From: Enhydrobacter sp.
GTDB taxonomy: Bacteria > Pseudomonadota > Alphaproteobacteria > Reyranellales > Reyranellaceae
Reading direction: 5' to 3'
Assembly (NCBI RefSeq): GCF_030246845.1
Contig: NZ_CP126889.1
Span: 2,232,001 to 2,296,000 of the forward strand
Length of the DNA stretch: 64,000 nucleotides
Below the pieces are notes generated by a model that saw only the letters and a list, made by a program, of their open reading frames with translations, was not told where the DNA came from and ran no database searches. Positions 44,586 to 52,294 of the stretch are shown piece after piece. Position 1 is the stretch's first letter, and the number at the start of each line of letters is the position of its first letter. Made by a program: the position numbers and the translations under genes.

Positions 44586-46000
44586 ACGCCGGTCTCGGTC
44601 TGGTGGAAGGTCCGCTCCACTTCCTGCCGGCTGCGGCCGCCGCGCAGGCCATCGCCGCGCGCGAGCTCTCCCCGCTCGAGCTGATGAAGGCCCATCTCGA
44701 CCGCATCGACAAGCTCGACCTCAAGCTCAATGTCTTCATCCGTCTCGACGCGGAGGCGGCGCTGGCGGCCGCGCGTGTGGCCGAGACGGAGGCGGCGGCC
44801 GGCCGGCTGCGCGGACCGCTGCATGGCGTGCCGGTAGGCATCAAGGACATCATCGATGTCGCGGGGCTCGCCACCACCTGTCACTCCAGGATCCTCGTCG
44901 ACAACGTCGCGCGGTCGGACGCGGTCTGCGTGAGCAGGCTCCGCCAGGCCGGCGCCATCGTGATCGGCAAGCTTTCGACGCACGAGTTCGCGATCGGCGG
45001 CCCGAGCTTCGACCTGCCCTGGCCGCCGGCGCGCAATCCCTGGAATCCCGGGCATCATCCCGGTGGATCGTCGTCGGGGTCGGGATCGGGAGTCGCGGCC
45101 GGATTGTTTCCCATGGCGCTCGGCACCGACACCGGCGGCAGCGTGCGCAACCCGGCGAGCTGCTGCGGCATCGTCGGTCTGAAGCCGACCTACGGCCTGG
45201 TGTCGCGACGCGGCGTCTTTCCGCTTTCCTTCACGCTCGATCATGTCGGGCCGATGACCCGCACGGTCGGCGACAATGCGCTGATGCTCGAGGCGATCGC
45301 GGGTCACGATCCGTACGATCCCGGCAGCGCGGCCGCGGCGGCCGGCCGCTACGGGGCGGCGATGGATCGCGGCGTGCGCGGCCTGCGGCTGGGCTTCGTG
45401 CGTCACTTCCACGAGACCGACCTGCCGGCCGAGCCGGAAGTGACGGCGGCGCTGGAACATGTCGCGCGCACCTTGCAGATGATGGGGGCCGACGTGCGCG
45501 ACGTGCGGCTGCCCTCGCTCGGCGAGTTCGCCGCCGTCAATCGCATCATCCTGCAGAGCGAGGCCTGGTCGGTGCATGCGCGCTGGCTGCGCGAGCGGCC
45601 GGGCGACTACGGCCGGCTGGCGCGCCGCCGCCTGCTTGCCGGCGCCTTCGTGAGCGCGGGCGACTACGTGGCCGCCAGCCGCCGGCGTGGCCAGATGATC
45701 GCCGCCGTCAACGCCGCGCTCGCCGAGGTCGATGTGCTGCTGTGCGCCAGCTCGATGGATCCGGCCTGCCGCATCGATCGCCCGGCCGACATCGATCGCA
45801 CCTACACCCGGCAGGCGCGCACGCCGTTCAACGTGACGGGGCATCCGGCGCTCGCCATGATGTCGGGCCTCTCTTCGACCGACCTGCCGCTGTCGGTGCA
45901 GTTCGTCGGCCGCTACTTCGACGAGGCGATGCTGTTCCGTGTCGCCCGCGCCTGGGAGAAGGCATCGGGTATGGACAGGAAGCATCCGCCGATCGGCTAG
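44582..46000 (+). CDS. Amidase-signature hydrolase, AtzE/GatA-like
   Basis: A 472-residue amidase-signature enzyme. The Ser-cisSer-Lys triad is visible: Lys88 in GVPVGIKDIIDV, cis-Ser around 163-164 in GGSSSGSGSG, and nucleophile Ser187 in TDTGGSVRNPAS. The glycine-rich motif GGSSSGSG departs slightly from the more usual GGSSGGS. AtzE acts on 1-carboxybiuret in cyanuric acid breakdown, while GatA relatives act in tRNA amidation. The adjacent AtzG-like subunit favours the AtzE group, but no other atz genes or gatB are present, so the substrate amide is unknown. GTG start overlaps the upstream stop. Confidence 0.88.
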   Translation: MNAGLGLVEGPLHFLPAAAAAQAIAARELSPLELMKAHLDRIDKLDLKLNVFIRLDAEAALAAARVAETEAAAGRLRGPLHGVPVGIKDIIDVAGLATTCHSRILVDNVARSDAVCVSRLRQAGAIVIGKLSTHEFAIGGPSFDLPWPPARNPWNPGHHPGGSSSGSGSGVAAGLFPMALGTDTGGSVRNPASCCGIVGLKPTYGLVSRRGVFPLSFTLDHVGPMTRTVGDNALMLEAIAGHDPYDPGSAAAAAGRYGAAMDRGVRGLRLGFVRHFHETDLPAEPEVTAALEHVARTLQMMGADVRDVRLPSLGEFAAVNRIILQSEAWSVHARWLRERPGDYGRLARRRLLAGAFVSAGDYVAASRRRGQMIAAVNAALAEVDVLLCASSMDPACRIDRPADIDRTYTRQARTPFNVTGHPALAMMSGLSSTDLPLSVQFVGRYFDEAMLFRVARAWEKASGMDRKHPPIG

Positions 46001-46117
46001 CGTCGCGGACGGAAGCGGATCGACCTTATTCGCTGTGACGCGTCGTCTGTGGGGCCGCATGAGAACTTTTCAGGTCGCAGCGGCCGGTTGACAACGCTCG
46101 GGTGGCCCTCGTAAAGG

Positions 46118-46133
46118 TTAACCATCTCGTTAA
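46118..46133 (+). promoter_or_regulatory. Candidate CtrA-type box
   Basis: TTAACCAT (46118-46125) followed by TTAA (46130-46133) resembles the CtrA binding site of alphaproteobacteria (consensus TTAA-N7-TTAA; here the spacing is eight). A TTGACA lies at 46088-46093. It precedes the membrane-anchored SRPBCC gene. No experiment supports it. Confidence 0.25.
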
Positions 46134-46155
46134 GTATAGCCGGGAGAGCGCGCCG

Positions 46156-46692
46156 GTGTTCAAGATCTTGTCCGTCCTCGCCGCGATTGTCGTGGTGTCC
46201 GTCGTCGCCATCCTGGGTTATGCGGCGACGAAGCCCGATTTTTTCCGCGTCGAACGCTCCGCGACCATCAAGGCGCCGCCGGACCGGATCTTCGCGCTGA
46301 TCGCCAACCTGCGCGGCTGGTCGATGTGGTCGCCGTACGAGAAAAAGGATCCCGGCATGAAGCGCGCCTTCAACGGACCCGAAAGCGGCAAGGGCGCGAT
46401 CTACGAATGGGACGGCGACAAGAATGTCGGCCAGGGCCGGATGGAGATTGTCGAGGCCGCGCCGCCGACGAAGATCGTCATCAAACTCGACTTCATCAAG
46501 CCGTTCGAAGGCCACAACACGGCCGAGTTCACGCTGGTCCCGACGGGCGACAACACGACCGTCACATGGGCGATGTACGGTCCCAGCCCCTATGTCGCCA
46601 AAGTGATGGGTACCCTGTTCGATATGGACAAGATGATCGGCAATGACTTCGAGGCCGGGCTCGCCAACCTCAAGACGACCGCCGAGAAGTGA
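46156..46692 (+). CDS. Membrane-anchored SRPBCC-family protein
   Basis: A 178-residue protein. The first 22 residues are a hydrophobic anchor or signal (VLAAIVVVSVVAILGYAATK), then an SRPBCC/polyketide-cyclase-like domain starts with the standard FFRVERSATIKAPPDRIFALIANLRGWSMWSP. The fold has a deep ligand cavity; ligand unknown. I choose GTG 46156 (site GGGAGAG); GTG 46102 would add 18 residues. It is followed after 15 bases by a second SRPBCC gene. Confidence 0.82.
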   Translation: MFKILSVLAAIVVVSVVAILGYAATKPDFFRVERSATIKAPPDRIFALIANLRGWSMWSPYEKKDPGMKRAFNGPESGKGAIYEWDGDKNVGQGRMEIVEAAPPTKIVIKLDFIKPFEGHNTAEFTLVPTGDNTTVTWAMYGPSPYVAKVMGTLFDMDKMIGNDFEAGLANLKTTAEK

Positions 46693-46707
46693 AGTCAGGA
46701 GGAACGC

Positions 46708-47166
46708 ATGGACTCTTCCCTCCAGCCCGTCCAGCAGGAGCTCTATCTTGCGCGTGAGATCGAGGCGCCGCGCGAGCGCGTCTTCGCTGCCTGGACCGAT
46801 CCGCGCCAGGCGTCGGTCTGGTGGGCGCCGCAGGACTGCACGCCGCTCTCTTGTGAGATGGATGTGCGGCCGGGCGGCCTCTGGCGGCGCCGTATGCGCG
46901 TGCCCGACGGCACCGTCATCACCAAGCATGGCGTCTATCGCGAGGTGGTGGTGCCCGAGCGGCTGGTCTTCACCTACATCACCGAGTACGCCGATGGCAG
47001 CGTCGATCCGGAGACGCTGGTGACGGTTACGCTCGCGGATCTGGGCGGCCGCACGCGCCTCGCCTTGCGACATCAGGCCTTCCGCACCGAAGCCTCGCGG
47101 GCGAGCCATGAAGGCGGCTGGACGAGCTGCCTGCAACGGTTCGCCGCCTTCGTCGCGTCGGCATAG
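46708..47166 (+). CDS. AHSA1-type SRPBCC protein
   Basis: A 152-residue soluble protein of the activator-of-Hsp90 homology 1 (AHSA1/CalC-type) family. The N-terminal REIEAPRERVFAAWTDPRQASVWWAP and the GGLWRRRMRVPDG and GGWTSCLQRFAAFV blocks are family marks. Function unknown: small-molecule binding or resistance is common for the family. An AGGAGG site precedes the start. Confidence 0.87.
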   Translation: MDSSLQPVQQELYLAREIEAPRERVFAAWTDPRQASVWWAPQDCTPLSCEMDVRPGGLWRRRMRVPDGTVITKHGVYREVVVPERLVFTYITEYADGSVDPETLVTVTLADLGGRTRLALRHQAFRTEASRASHEGGWTSCLQRFAAFVASA

Positions 47167-47180
47167 TGGAAGTCGAAGCC

Positions 47181-48377
47181 ATGGCACGTGGCGGCCTGTC
47201 GAAGACGAGGCTCGCGCGCCTGCACGGTGCGCTTGAGACGCATGTCGCCTCGGGCGACATGCCGGGCCTGGTGGCGCTGGTGAGCCGTGGCGAAGATACG
47301 GTCGTGGAGGCGATCGGCGCACAGTCGTTCGGCGGTGCGCCGATGAAACGCGACACCATCTTCCGTATCGCCTCGATGACCAAGCCGGTGATTGCGGCGG
47401 CGACGCTGTTGCTGGTCGAGGAATGCAGGCTCCGCCTCGACGATCCGGTCGATGCCTTCCTGCCCGAGCTGGCGGACCGCAAGGTCCTGAGGAGCCTCGA
47501 GAGCGAGATCGACGACACGGTGCCGGCCCGGCGGCCGATCAGCACGCGCGACCTTCTCACCTTCACATTCGGCATGGGCGCCCTGATGGTGTGGCCCCCG
47601 AAATATCCGATCCAGAAGGCTGCGGCAGAGCTCGGTCTCGCGCCGGGCCCGCACCAGCTCGATATCGACGCCGACGAGTTCATGCGGCGGCTGGGGACGC
47701 TGCCGCTGAGCTGCCAGCCTGGCGAGCGCTGGCTGTATCACACTGGATCGGACGTGCTGGGCGTGCTGATTGCCCGCGCCAGCGGCCAGCCGCTGGAGAC
47801 CTTCCTGCAGGAACGCCTGCTCGCCCCCCTCGGCATGCGGGACACCGGTTTCCGGGTGCCGGCGGCCAAGCTCGAGCGCCTCGCCAGCGCGTACATGATG
47901 GATCCGGCGAAGAAGGAGCTCACCTTCTTCGACGATGCGCGCGCGAGCCGCTGGAGCAGGCCGCCGCCTTTCGCGGCCGGCGGCTCGGGGCTCGTCTCGA
48001 CAGTCGACGATTTCCACGCCTTCTATCGCATGCTGCTCGACAAGGGCCGGCACGGGCGCGAGCGGATCCTGGCGCGGCCGACCGTCGAGCTGATGATGTC
48101 TGATCAGCTCACCGCGTCGCAGAAGCTGGGCGCCGAGATCTTCTTCGGGCATGGTGCGAGCTGGGGCATGGGCGGCGCGGTCGTGACGCGCCGCACGGAT
48201 ATCTTCGCCGCGCCCGGCCGCTTCGGCTGGGATGGCGGCTACGGCACCTCCGCCCATCTCGATCCGGCCGAGCGGCTGATCGGCGTTCTGATGACCCAGC
48301 GCATGATGGACTCGCCCGTGCCGCCCCGGGTGTTCCGCGACTTCTGGACCTCGGCCTACCAGGCCATTGACGACTGA
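47181..48377 (+). CDS. Serine hydrolase, class C beta-lactamase family
   Basis: A 398-residue penicillin-binding-fold hydrolase. The nucleophile motif is Ser65-Met-Thr-Lys68, the second motif is a Tyr-His-Thr in WLYHTGSD, and the third is in GWDGGYGTSAH. Such proteins are esterases, D,D-peptidases or lactonases; a beta-lactamase role is unlikely without signal peptide. ATG 47181 has a GGAAG site; GTG 47166 is an alternative, overlapping the previous stop. A VOC-protein gene follows. Confidence 0.87.
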   Translation: MARGGLSKTRLARLHGALETHVASGDMPGLVALVSRGEDTVVEAIGAQSFGGAPMKRDTIFRIASMTKPVIAAATLLLVEECRLRLDDPVDAFLPELADRKVLRSLESEIDDTVPARRPISTRDLLTFTFGMGALMVWPPKYPIQKAAAELGLAPGPHQLDIDADEFMRRLGTLPLSCQPGERWLYHTGSDVLGVLIARASGQPLETFLQERLLAPLGMRDTGFRVPAAKLERLASAYMMDPAKKELTFFDDARASRWSRPPPFAAGGSGLVSTVDDFHAFYRMLLDKGRHGRERILARPTVELMMSDQLTASQKLGAEIFFGHGASWGMGGAVVTRRTDIFAAPGRFGWDGGYGTSAHLDPAERLIGVLMTQRMMDSPVPPRVFRDFWTSAYQAIDD

Positions 48378-48397
48378 CCAGCAGAAGGAGAACGACC

Positions 48398-48811
48398 ATG
48401 AACGTGCAGTCTTATCTGTCCTTCGAGGGCCGAGCCGAAGAAGCGATCGAATTCTACAAAAGCGCTGTCGACGCCAAGGTCGACATGATGATGCGCTTCA
48501 AGGAGGCGCCGGAGCAGTCGATGGTCACACCCGAGTCCAGGGACAAGGTGATGCATGCCGCCATCAAGATCGGCGACACGCAGATCCTGCTGTCCGACGG
48601 TCAGTGCACAGGCAAGGCGGCTTTCTCGGGCATCGCCCTTGCGCTCAGCGCCGACAGCCCGGCCGAGGCCGACAAGCTCTTCAATGCGCTCAGCAAGGGC
48701 GGCAAGGTGACCATGCCGATGACCGAGACCTTCTTCGCCAACCGCTTCGGCATGTGCTCCGACAAGTTCGGCGTGGGCTGGATGGTGATCAATCCCAAGC
48801 CGATGGGCTGA
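48398..48811 (+). CDS. PhnB-like VOC-family protein
   Basis: A 137-residue vicinal-oxygen-chelate-fold protein of the PhnB/DUF1428-like group: MNVQSYLSFEGRAEEAIEFYKS at the start and RFGMCSDKFGVGWMVINPKP at the end are family marks. The expected metal-binding acids and His are not clearly complete, so it may be a non-enzymatic binding protein. It lies 20 bases after the serine hydrolase gene with an AAGGAG site. Confidence 0.88.
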   Translation: MNVQSYLSFEGRAEEAIEFYKSAVDAKVDMMMRFKEAPEQSMVTPESRDKVMHAAIKIGDTQILLSDGQCTGKAAFSGIALALSADSPAEADKLFNALSKGGKVTMPMTETFFANRFGMCSDKFGVGWMVINPKPMG

Positions 48812-48844
48812 GAACCGTCCGGTTCGTTGCCGGCGACTGAACTG

Positions 48845-48915
48845 TGTCATCCCGAAGTGAAGCCGAGGGATCTTTTTCCAGCCGCAAAGATCCCTCGCTG
48901 ACGCTCGGGATGACA
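48845..48915. repeat. Dispersed palindromic intergenic element, copy B
   Basis: A 71-base imperfect palindrome. The left arm (48845-48875) begins TGTCATCCCGA and ends CGAGGGATCTTT; the right arm (48886-48915) is the near-complement AAAGATCCCTCGC...CGGGATGACA. Arms and flanks (ACACCAG after the right arm) match copy A at 20069-20140. It lies between convergent VOC and aminotransferase genes and would act as a two-way terminator-like hairpin. Confidence 0.78.
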
Positions 48916-48934
48916 CCAGTCCTTCGACTGATCC

Positions 48935-50164
48935 CTACTTCTTGTCGACGTTGGCGCTGCGCAGGGGGACGCCGAACTCGCGCCGGCAGACCTCGGCCAG
49001 CACCTCGACGCCTTTCCTGATCGTCTCGGGCTCGGGATTGGCGAAGCAGAGGCGCAAGCGACAGCGGGCATAGTCCTTGTTCGTCGACCATTCCGGGCCG
49101 GGATTGAGCGAGACGCCGGCGGCCAGCGCCGCCTGGGCGAGCTTCACCGTGTCGACGTTGTCGGGCAGCTTGATCCAGAGATAGATGCCGCCCGGCGGAT
49201 CGCCGAACTCGGCCGCGGTGCCGAACTGCTCGGCCAACGCCTCGCGCAGGGTCTGGAGCTTGCCGTGCAGGGCCTTGCCGAGCCTGGGGACGTGATCGGC
49301 AAAGTGCCGGCTGCAGAACTCCGCCAGGACCATCTGCTCCAAAGCGCCCGAACCGGCATCCTGCTTGAGGGCCAGGATGCGTGACAGCACACCCCACTTG
49401 GCGACGAGATAGCCCACGCGCAGCGCCGGTGCGATCGACTTGGAGAACGAGCCGATATGGACCACGCCTTCGCCGTTGGCGAGGGCATAGAGCGATGTCG
49501 GGCGCCGGCCGCTCCAAACGAGATCGGAGTAGCACTCGTCCTCGAAGATCATCACGCCATGCGCGGCCGCGAGCTCGATCAGCTCCTGGCGCCGCGTCTC
49601 GCCCATGATGGCGCCGGTCGGATTCTGCACGGTCGGAATGGTGTAAACATACTTGGGCTTGATGCCCTTGCCCTTCAGCTCCCCGAGCTTCTGCTTCAAG
49701 ACGTCGAGCCTGAGGCCTTCGGCGTCGAGCGGGATGCCGACAACGTTCACCCCGATACGGCCGAGCTTGGTGAGGGCGCCGCCGTAGGTCTCCTGCTCGA
49801 TCAGCACGGTGTCGCCCTTCGCCAGCAGCAGGCTGTTGACGAGGTCCAGTCCCTGCAACGAGCCCGAGGTGATCAGGATCTCGTCAGGCGTGCAGTCGAT
49901 GCCGGCATGTCCCTTCAGCTTGCCGGCCAGGAACTCGCGCAGCGGCCGATAGCCGAGTGGCCCGCTGTTCAGCCCGTAGGTGGCGAGCGTGGCGCCCTCG
50001 CGCTTCAATACAGTCGTCGCGGCCTCGGTCAGCGCCTCGACCGGGATCTGCCTGGCGTCGTTGTGGCCGCCGATGAAATTGTACTTCGGAAATCCGTTCC
50101 ATTTGACGGCCGGGTCGGGCGTCCCCGGCGCGAGCAGCGGTGCGAAATCGAACGGTGCGGTCAT
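48935..50164 (-). CDS. PLP-dependent aminotransferase, 2-aminoadipate/MocR-type fold I
   Basis: A 409-residue fold-type I aminotransferase of the LysN/MocR group. The PLP lysine is Lys242 in GSFSKSIAPALRVGY; Asp209 (FEDECYSD) and Asn181 (VQNPTGA) contact the cofactor; YGLNSGPLGYRPLREFLA is the substrate-binding N-terminus typical of 2-aminoadipate or aromatic aminotransferases. No helix-turn-helix domain is fused, so it is not a MocR regulator. Substrate unknown. It lies 75 bases downstream of the glutamate-synthase-like gene, maybe in the same leftward unit, which would make a glutamate-linked role reasonable (inference). Confidence 0.9.
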   Translation of the reverse strand: MTAPFDFAPLLAPGTPDPAVKWNGFPKYNFIGGHNDARQIPVEALTEAATTVLKREGATLATYGLNSGPLGYRPLREFLAGKLKGHAGIDCTPDEILITSGSLQGLDLVNSLLLAKGDTVLIEQETYGGALTKLGRIGVNVVGIPLDAEGLRLDVLKQKLGELKGKGIKPKYVYTIPTVQNPTGAIMGETRRQELIELAAAHGVMIFEDECYSDLVWSGRRPTSLYALANGEGVVHIGSFSKSIAPALRVGYLVAKWGVLSRILALKQDAGSGALEQMVLAEFCSRHFADHVPRLGKALHGKLQTLREALAEQFGTAAEFGDPPGGIYLWIKLPDNVDTVKLAQAALAAGVSLNPGPEWSTNKDYARCRLRLCFANPEPETIRKGVEVLAEVCRREFGVPLRSANVDKK

Positions 50165-50239
50165 GGCATGTCCCCGGCTCTTGCCTGGCTTCCGTATTGC
50201 TGGGGCAAGAACCGGCGATACGCAACCTCTTTGGCCGGA

Positions 50240-51862
50240 TCAGGCCACGGCGCGGAACGAATGAGCGCTCGCCATCTCCCACGGGCGCCTCCAGCGCGGA
50301 TTGTCCGTGCCGGCCAGCAACTCGCCCTCGCCGAGCGCGGGATAGAGATCGGCGAAGGTCGCGACCTCGCTGGGCGACAGGCGGTGCGCGATGTGCGCTG
50401 GCTGGAACTCGTTGGGATGGTCGAGCCCGGCCGCGGCGGTGAGTTCGGCCAGCGCGTGCAGCGTCGCGCGATGGAAATTGGCGACGCGCTCGCGCTTGTC
50501 GGCGACGACCAGTGCGCGCTGACGATTCCTGTCCTGTGTCGCGACACCGGTCGGGCAACGATCGGTATGACAGCTTTGCGACTGGATGCAGCCCAGCGCG
50601 AACATGAAGCCGCGCGCCGAATTGCACCAGTCGGCGCCGAGCGCCATGGCGCGGGCGATGTCGAAGCCGCTCACGATCTTGCCGCTGGCGCCGAGCTTGA
50701 TGCGGTCGCGCACGCCGATGCCGACCAGGGCGTTGTGGACGAAGGAGAGACCCTCGCGCAACGGCTTGCCGATATGGTCGATGAACTCCAGCGGCGCGGC
50801 GCCAGTGCCGCCCTCCTTGCCGTCGACGACGATGAAGTCGGGATAGAGGCCGGTTTCCAGCATCGCCTTGCAAATCGCCAGAAACTCCCATTCATGGCCG
50901 ACGCAAAGCTTGAAGCCTGCCGGCTTGCCGCCCGAGAGCCGCCGCATCTCGGCGACGAAGCGCATCATCTCGGCCGGCGTCGAGAAGGCCGAATGGCGCG
51001 AGGGCGAGATGCAGTCCTGCCCCGCCGGCACGCCGCGCGTCAGCGAGATTTCCACGCTCACCTTGGGCGCCGGCAGCACGCCGCCGTGGCCGGGCTTGGC
51101 GCCCTGGCTCATCTTGAGCTCGACCATCTTGATCTGGTCGTTGCCGGCCGCCGCCGCGAACTTGTCGGCCGAGAAGCTGCCGTCGGGATTGCGGCAGCCG
51201 AAGTAGCCGGAACCGATCTCCCAGATCACGTCGCCGCCACCCGCACGGTGATAGGGGCTGTAGCCGCCTTCACCGGTGTCGTGGGCGAAGCCGCCCAGAC
51301 GCGCGCCCTCGTTCAGGGCGCGAATCGCATTGGCCGAGAGGGCGCCGAAGCTCATCGCCGAGACGTTGAACACCGAGGCCGAGTAGGGCTTCGTGCACTC
51401 CGGTCCGCCGATGGTGATGCGGAAGGGCTCCCGGCTCATCCGCCCCGGCGCCATCGAATGGTTCACCCATTCGAAGCCCGCGCGGTAGACGTCGTAGGTC
51501 GTGCCGAAGGGGCGCACGTCCAGCACCATCTTGGCGCGCTGGTAGACGACGGCCCGCTTGTCGCGGCCGAAGGGCAGGCCGTCCTTCTCGTCCTCGAAGA
51601 AGTACTGGCGCATCTCCGGACGGATCGCTTCCAGGAGGAAGCGAAGATGCGCGGCGATCGGGTAGTTGCGCAGCACCGAATGCCGCGTTTGCACCATGTC
51701 GTGCACGCCGACGAGCAACAGTGAGGCAGCGGCGCCGAAGCCGAGCCAGAGCCATGTCGTGTGCGGAGAGAGAACGAGGGCGACGGCGAACGCCACGCTC
51801 AGGAGAAGGGCCAGCAGAAAGGGCAGGAAGCGGATCTCGAAGATCGGGAAGAGGGTCGGCAT
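50240..51862 (-). CDS. Membrane-anchored FMN-binding glutamate synthase-like protein
   Basis: A 540-residue protein with two hydrophobic segments near the N-terminus (about 10-30 and 35-52), then an FMN-binding glutamate-synthase central domain (TIGGPECTKPYSASVFNVSAMSFGALS, SEISL- and GKEGGTGAAPLEF-like blocks) ending in CIQSQSCHTDRCPTGVATQD, whose cysteines fit the 3Fe-4S cluster site. No amidotransferase domain and no separate small subunit are present, so it cannot make glutamate from glutamine alone; this class is widespread and its reaction is unknown. I choose ATG 51862; 51895 would add 11 residues. Confidence 0.87.
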   Translation of the reverse strand: MPTLFPIFEIRFLPFLLALLLSVAFAVALVLSPHTTWLWLGFGAAASLLLVGVHDMVQTRHSVLRNYPIAAHLRFLLEAIRPEMRQYFFEDEKDGLPFGRDKRAVVYQRAKMVLDVRPFGTTYDVYRAGFEWVNHSMAPGRMSREPFRITIGGPECTKPYSASVFNVSAMSFGALSANAIRALNEGARLGGFAHDTGEGGYSPYHRAGGGDVIWEIGSGYFGCRNPDGSFSADKFAAAAGNDQIKMVELKMSQGAKPGHGGVLPAPKVSVEISLTRGVPAGQDCISPSRHSAFSTPAEMMRFVAEMRRLSGGKPAGFKLCVGHEWEFLAICKAMLETGLYPDFIVVDGKEGGTGAAPLEFIDHIGKPLREGLSFVHNALVGIGVRDRIKLGASGKIVSGFDIARAMALGADWCNSARGFMFALGCIQSQSCHTDRCPTGVATQDRNRQRALVVADKRERVANFHRATLHALAELTAAAGLDHPNEFQPAHIAHRLSPSEVATFADLYPALGEGELLAGTDNPRWRRPWEMASAHSFRAVA

Positions 51863-51932
51863 CACTCGTGAGCAGTCGGTATCGGGTCGGAACATATCGG
51901 CGCCGCGCGTTGGCGGCGCTGCAGGATAGCGT

Positions 51933-52283
51933 CTAGCCGCGCTTGGGGCTGCGGGAAATCGCCTGCAGCGCCTTGAGATGCGCCGCGGTCGCCGACAGCG
52001 CCTTGCGCTCGATGGCGCGATAGTGCCGGATCAGCTCCTGGCCGCGTTGGGTGAGCGCCGCGCCGCCGCCGGACCGGCCGCCGGTCTGGGCCGTGACCAG
52101 CGGCTTCTCGAAGCTGCGGTTGATGTCGGCCACCAGCTCCCAGGCGCGCTTGTAGGACATGTTCATCGAGCGGCCGGCGGCGGAGATCGAGCCTTCCCGG
52201 GCGATGCGCTCGAGCAGCATCACCTTGCCCGGCCCGAGCCGGCCCTCGTCGTCGAAATCGATCCGGATGCTGAGGCGGGGCAT
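51933..52283 (-). CDS. modE: ModE-type winged-helix regulator (HTH only)
   Basis: A 116-residue protein equal to the N-terminal winged-helix domain of ModE: FDDEGRLGPGKVMLLERIAREGSISAAGRSMNMSYKRAWEL, then the wing GGRSGGGAALTQRG. It lacks the two molbindin (TOBE) domains by which E. coli ModE senses molybdate, so sensing may be indirect or absent. It is the last gene of the mod operon, 11 bases after modC, so it may regulate its own operon. A candidate operator lies upstream of modA. Confidence 0.85.
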   Translation of the reverse strand: MPRLSIRIDFDDEGRLGPGKVMLLERIAREGSISAAGRSMNMSYKRAWELVADINRSFEKPLVTAQTGGRSGGGAALTQRGQELIRHYRAIERKALSATAAHLKALQAISRSPKRG

Positions 52284-52294
52284 GACGAGGACTC

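Noticed and set aside
47181..48377. Serine hydrolase as antibiotic-resistance beta-lactamase
   Set aside because: No signal peptide, and the second motif is YHT, not YAN; the esterase/peptidase group is more likely.
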